In this document: piece by piece, positions 61,495 to 64,000 of the stretch
Layout of the letters: each line of letters starts with the position of its first letter
Position numbering within the stretch: position 1 is the stretch's first letter
Position numbers and translations under genes: made by a program
NCBI GenBank assembly: GCA_031286615.1
Contig: JAITUA010000001.1
Span: 16,237-80,236 of the forward strand
Reading direction: 5' to 3'
Length of the DNA: 64,000 nt
From: Chryseobacterium sp.
Lineage (GTDB): Bacteria; Bacteroidota; Bacteroidia; Flavobacteriales; Weeksellaceae
Notes under the pieces: model-generated
Told to the model about the DNA's origin: nothing
Databases searched by the model: none
Seen by the model: only the letters and a program-made list of their open reading frames with translations

Positions 61495-62808
61495 TTAGTA
61501 TCTGTAGTATTCAGGCTTGAATGGCCCTTTTACGTCAACTCCGATGTATTCAGCCTGCTCAGGAGAAAGAGTTTCAAGCTCTACACTTAATTTCTTAAGG
61601 TGTAAAGCAGCTACTTTCTCATCTAAGTGCTTAGGAAGCATATATACTTCATTACCATAAGCTGCAGAGTTGTTCCATAATTCGATCTGAGCCAAAGTCT
61701 GGTTAGAGAAAGAGTTAGACATTACGAAACTTGGGTGACCTGTAGCACATCCTAAGTTTACCAATCTACCTTCTGCAAGGATAATTACTTCTTTTCCTTC
61801 AATAGTATAGATATCAACCTGAGGCTTCACTTCAGATTTAGTCTGACCATAGTTTTTGTTTAACCAAGCCATATCGATTTCGTTATCGAAGTGACCAATG
61901 TTACAAACGATCGCTTTATCTTTCATTTTAAGGAAGTGCTCTCCTCTTACGATATTGAAGTTACCTGTTGTAGTGATGATGATATCAGCATTGTCTACCA
62001 CAGTATCCAGTCTTTTTACTTCATAACCGTCCATAGCAGCCTGAAGCGCACAGATTGGGTCAATTTCAGTAACCGTAACGATAGAACCAGCTCCTCTGAA
62101 AGAAGCAGCAGTACCTTTACCTACATCTCCGTATCCGCAAACTACCACTCTTTTTCCGGCTAACATTACGTCTGTAGCTCTTCTTACTGCATCTACAGCA
62201 GATTCTTTACATCCGTATTTGTTGTCAAATTTAGATTTAGTAACTGAATCATTTACGTTGATTGCAGGCATTACTAAAGTTCCGTTCTTCATTCTTTCGT
62301 ACAATCTGTGAACACCCGTAGTGGTTTCTTCAGAAAGTCCTTTAATATCTTTTGTGAACTCAGGGTATTTATCAAAAACCATGTTTGTTAAATCTCCACC
62401 ATCATCCAAAATCATGTTTAATGGCTTTCTGTCCTCACCAAAGAATAAAGTCTGCTCAATACACCAGTCAAACTCCTCTTCATTTAATCCTTTCCAAGCA
62501 TATACCGGAATTCCTGCAGCAGCAATAGCAGCAGCAGCGTGATCCTGTGTAGAGAAAATATTACAAGATGACCAGGTAACTTCAGCTCCTAAAGCTACCA
62601 ATGTCTCGATAAGCACAGCCGTTTGGATTGTCATGTGAAGACATCCTGCGATTCTTGCTCCTTTAAGGGGTTGAGATGGTCCGTATTCTTCACGGATAGA
62701 CATCAAACCAGGCATTTCTGCTTCTGCAAGGGTAATTTCTTTTCTACCCCATTCTGCAAGGGAGATATCCTTAACTTTATAAGGAACGTATTGTGTTGTA
62801 GTACTCAT
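61495..62808 (-). CDS. ahcY: Adenosylhomocysteinase
   Basis: A 437-residue S-adenosylhomocysteine hydrolase, standard length. NAD binding is [18 protein letters not shown], the substrate site includes [15 protein letters not shown] and [17 protein letters not shown], and the C-terminus PFKPEYYRY is conserved. It splits S-adenosylhomocysteine to adenosine and homocysteine. I start it at the ATG at 62808 ([11 protein letters not shown]); TAATTTTG (62856-62849) is the likely -7 box. Confidence 0.96.
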   Translation of the reverse strand: MSTTTQYVPYKVKDISLAEWGRKEITLAEAEMPGLMSIREEYGPSQPLKGARIAGCLHMTIQTAVLIETLVALGAEVTWSSCNIFSTQDHAAAAIAAAGIPVYAWKGLNEEEFDWCIEQTLFFGEDRKPLNMILDDGGDLTNMVFDKYPEFTKDIKGLSEETTTGVHRLYERMKNGTLVMPAINVNDSVTKSKFDNKYGCKESAVDAVRRATDVMLAGKRVVVCGYGDVGKGTAASFRGAGSIVTVTEIDPICALQAAMDGYEVKRLDTVVDNADIIITTTGNFNIVRGEHFLKMKDKAIVCNIGHFDNEIDMAWLNKNYGQTKSEVKPQVDIYTIEGKEVIILAEGRLVNLGCATGHPSFVMSNSFSNQTLAQIELWNNSAAYGNEVYMLPKHLDEKVAALHLKKLSVELETLSPEQAEYIGVDVKGPFKPEYYRY

Positions 62809-62975
62809 ATGTAATGAATAGTTTTTAAATTCAATTGATAACAAAAGGCAAAATTACGATTTATAATTAAGATATAAAAACGACACTTCAAGTTCAGTTT
62901 TATGAGATTAAACATGAGCTAATATTATTTAGTCTTAATATAAATAGCTAATTTTAGCTCATAAATAAATATATT

Positions 62976-63494
62976 ATGAGTCAAACCCATACAGAAAAGA
63001 AAATCAAACCTGTTGCACCAAAAGTACAAGAACTGATCAATGCTTCTAAAAGCATAATTCTGGCTACTGTAGATGCTGAAGGAAATCCCAATTCAAGTTA
63101 CGCACCTTTTGTTCAGGTAGAGCAGACATTTTATATTCTGGTGTCTTTCATGGCAAAACATACTAAAAACCTTGCTGACGGAAGAAAAACATCTATCATG
63201 TTTATTGAAGATGAATCAGCTACGAAACAGATCTATGCCCGCGAACGTTTAACTTTTGAAGCAACGACTTCTCAAATTGAAAGAGATTCTGAAGTATGGA
63301 CTCAGGTAGTTGCTAAGCTAAAAGAAACTCACGGAAAAGTGGTGGATGTCATTTCCGAAATGGGAGATTTTATTTTAATTGCCTTACAGCCTGTGAAAGG
63401 ATCTTATGTAAACGGATTCGGGAGCGCTTATTTTGTAGATGCAAATCTTGAAATTGTAGAGCATAGAAATGACGTGAATCATCAGTCTAAATAA
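62976..63494 (+). CDS. Pyridoxamine 5'-phosphate oxidase-fold protein, HugZ-like
   Basis: A 172-residue split-barrel flavin or heme-binding protein. PKVQELINASKSIILATVDA with NPNSSYAPFV and FYILVSFMAKHTKNLADGRK is the pattern of the heme-utilisation branch (HugZ/HutZ-like). It may degrade heme for iron or bind a flavin; the C-terminal heme-binding His region of HugZ is not obvious, so the heme role is tentative. It is divergent from ahcY. Confidence 0.82.
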   Translation: MSQTHTEKKIKPVAPKVQELINASKSIILATVDAEGNPNSSYAPFVQVEQTFYILVSFMAKHTKNLADGRKTSIMFIEDESATKQIYARERLTFEATTSQIERDSEVWTQVVAKLKETHGKVVDVISEMGDFILIALQPVKGSYVNGFGSAYFVDANLEIVEHRNDVNHQSK

Positions 63495-63566
63495 TTAAGC
63501 TGGGTGCTGGGAGCAGGAAGCTGGAGGTTTGTAAAGATTAAGGAAATAAAGAGTTTGTTTTTTCAT

Positions 63567-64000
63567 CAACGAATTCTTTTATGAAGTCTGGAAATTTTTT
63601 TACCTCAAATAATAACTTCCATCTTCTGACTCCCAGCTTCCTTTCCTAACCTCTTTTTTACCAACAATTTCTTTTATCTGGTCTGCAAATTATTTTTTAT
63701 AACAAATAATAACTTCCATCTTCTGACTCCCAGCTCCTTTCCTAACCTCTTTTTTACCAACAATTTCTTTTATCTGGTCTGTAAATTATTTTTATAACAA
63801 ATAGTAACTTCCATCTTCTGGCTCCCATCTTCCTTTCCTAACCTCTTTTTACCAACAATTTCTTTTATCTGTTCTACAAATGATTTTTATAACAAATAGT
63901 AACTTCCATCTTCTGACTCCCATCTTCCTTTCCTAACCTCTTTTTTACCAACAATTTCTTTTATCTGTTCTGCAAATTATTTTTATAACAAATAGTAACT
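63567..64000. repeat. Tandem repeat of about 96 bases running off the window
   Basis: The marker AACTTCCATCTTCTG recurs at about 63613, 63710, 63805 and 63900, and the next begins at 63996. The unit also contains CTTTCCTAACCTC, ACCAACAATTTCTTTTATCT and TTATTTTTATAACAAATA. The first copy is degenerate. All frames have stops, so it is non-coding. Period 95 to 97; single-base variants (ATCTG(G/T)TCT) distinguish the copies. Confidence 0.85.

Noticed and set aside
62809-62975. A SAM or SAH riboswitch before ahcY
   Set aside because: The 167-base divergent gap has no conserved riboswitch elements, only AT-rich sequence and a -7 box.
63567-64000. The tandem array as a CRISPR array or repeat protein gene
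   Set aside because: Units follow each other without unique spacers, are about 96 bases long, and all frames contain stops.

Overview
The window looks like the chromosome of a Chryseobacterium-like bacterium (Weeksellaceae, Flavobacteriia). The evidence is AT-rich DNA, promoters of the Bacteroidota type (TTTG, about 19 bases, TAnnTTTG), proteins with type IX secretion C-terminal tails, a complete Bat (Bacteroides aerotolerance) gene cluster, a mevalonate-pathway decarboxylase, and many families restricted to or typical of Bacteroidota. I see no rRNA or tRNA genes, no CRISPR array, no transposase and no prophage.

Layout. 1-1070: end of a cut glycosyltransferase gene, and a GIY-YIG nuclease gene broken by a stop codon and bracketed by 39-base inverted repeats. 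1069-7849 (minus): DinB, four-helix-bundle protein, RlmB, serine hydrolase, lipoprotein, small membrane protein, YfhO-type membrane protein. 7850-8520: a possible structured small RNA with a strong terminator. 8524-17283 (plus): MoxR, DUF58 protein, BatA-BatD and MarC, with a GNAT gene inserted after moxR. 17415-22194 (mostly minus): menaquinone-type isochorismate synthase, hotdog thioesterase, acyltransferase, a 20-codon candidate gene with its own terminator, and a PadR/PspC pair. 22735-37595: mixed housekeeping and surface genes, including a cobalamin riboswitch with no B12 transporter behind it (24601-24765), MutS2, uracil-DNA glycosylase, an MscS channel and PdxJ. 37710-40248: a graspetide (microviridin-type RiPP) cluster. 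40508-49567: SDR enzyme, acyl-CoA synthetase, diphosphomevalonate decarboxylase, nuclease-fold protein, transporter, PurK. 49835-55038: cation/proton antiporter, envelope proteins, EamA exporter, PurE. 55094-59688: three tandem BspA-like surface proteins. 59828-63494: YiaA-like protein, lipoprotein, AhcY and a PNPOx-fold protein. 63567-64000: a tandem repeat of about 96 bases that runs off the window.

The most distinctive system is the graspetide cluster. Two precursor genes share a nearly identical leader (PFFAxFLEKQ), and each ends in a microviridin-like core (KYPSDGD). Upstream of that core each carries extra short cores with a constant Thr-x4-Asp spacing, four in the first peptide and two in the second. 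Two overlapping ATP-grasp ligase genes follow, separated from the precursors by a hairpin that probably lowers ligase expression relative to precursor. No transporter, protease or acetyltransferase is adjacent. This resembles the multicore chryseoviridin-type graspetides known from the genus, but the exact core set must be compared with known ones.

The intergenic DNA is rich in dispersed repeats: a GGGCTTTAGCCC palindrome family (four loci), a CCCCGATAGCAGCGG family (two loci), a CTTCCAGCTTC family, and the terminal tandem array.
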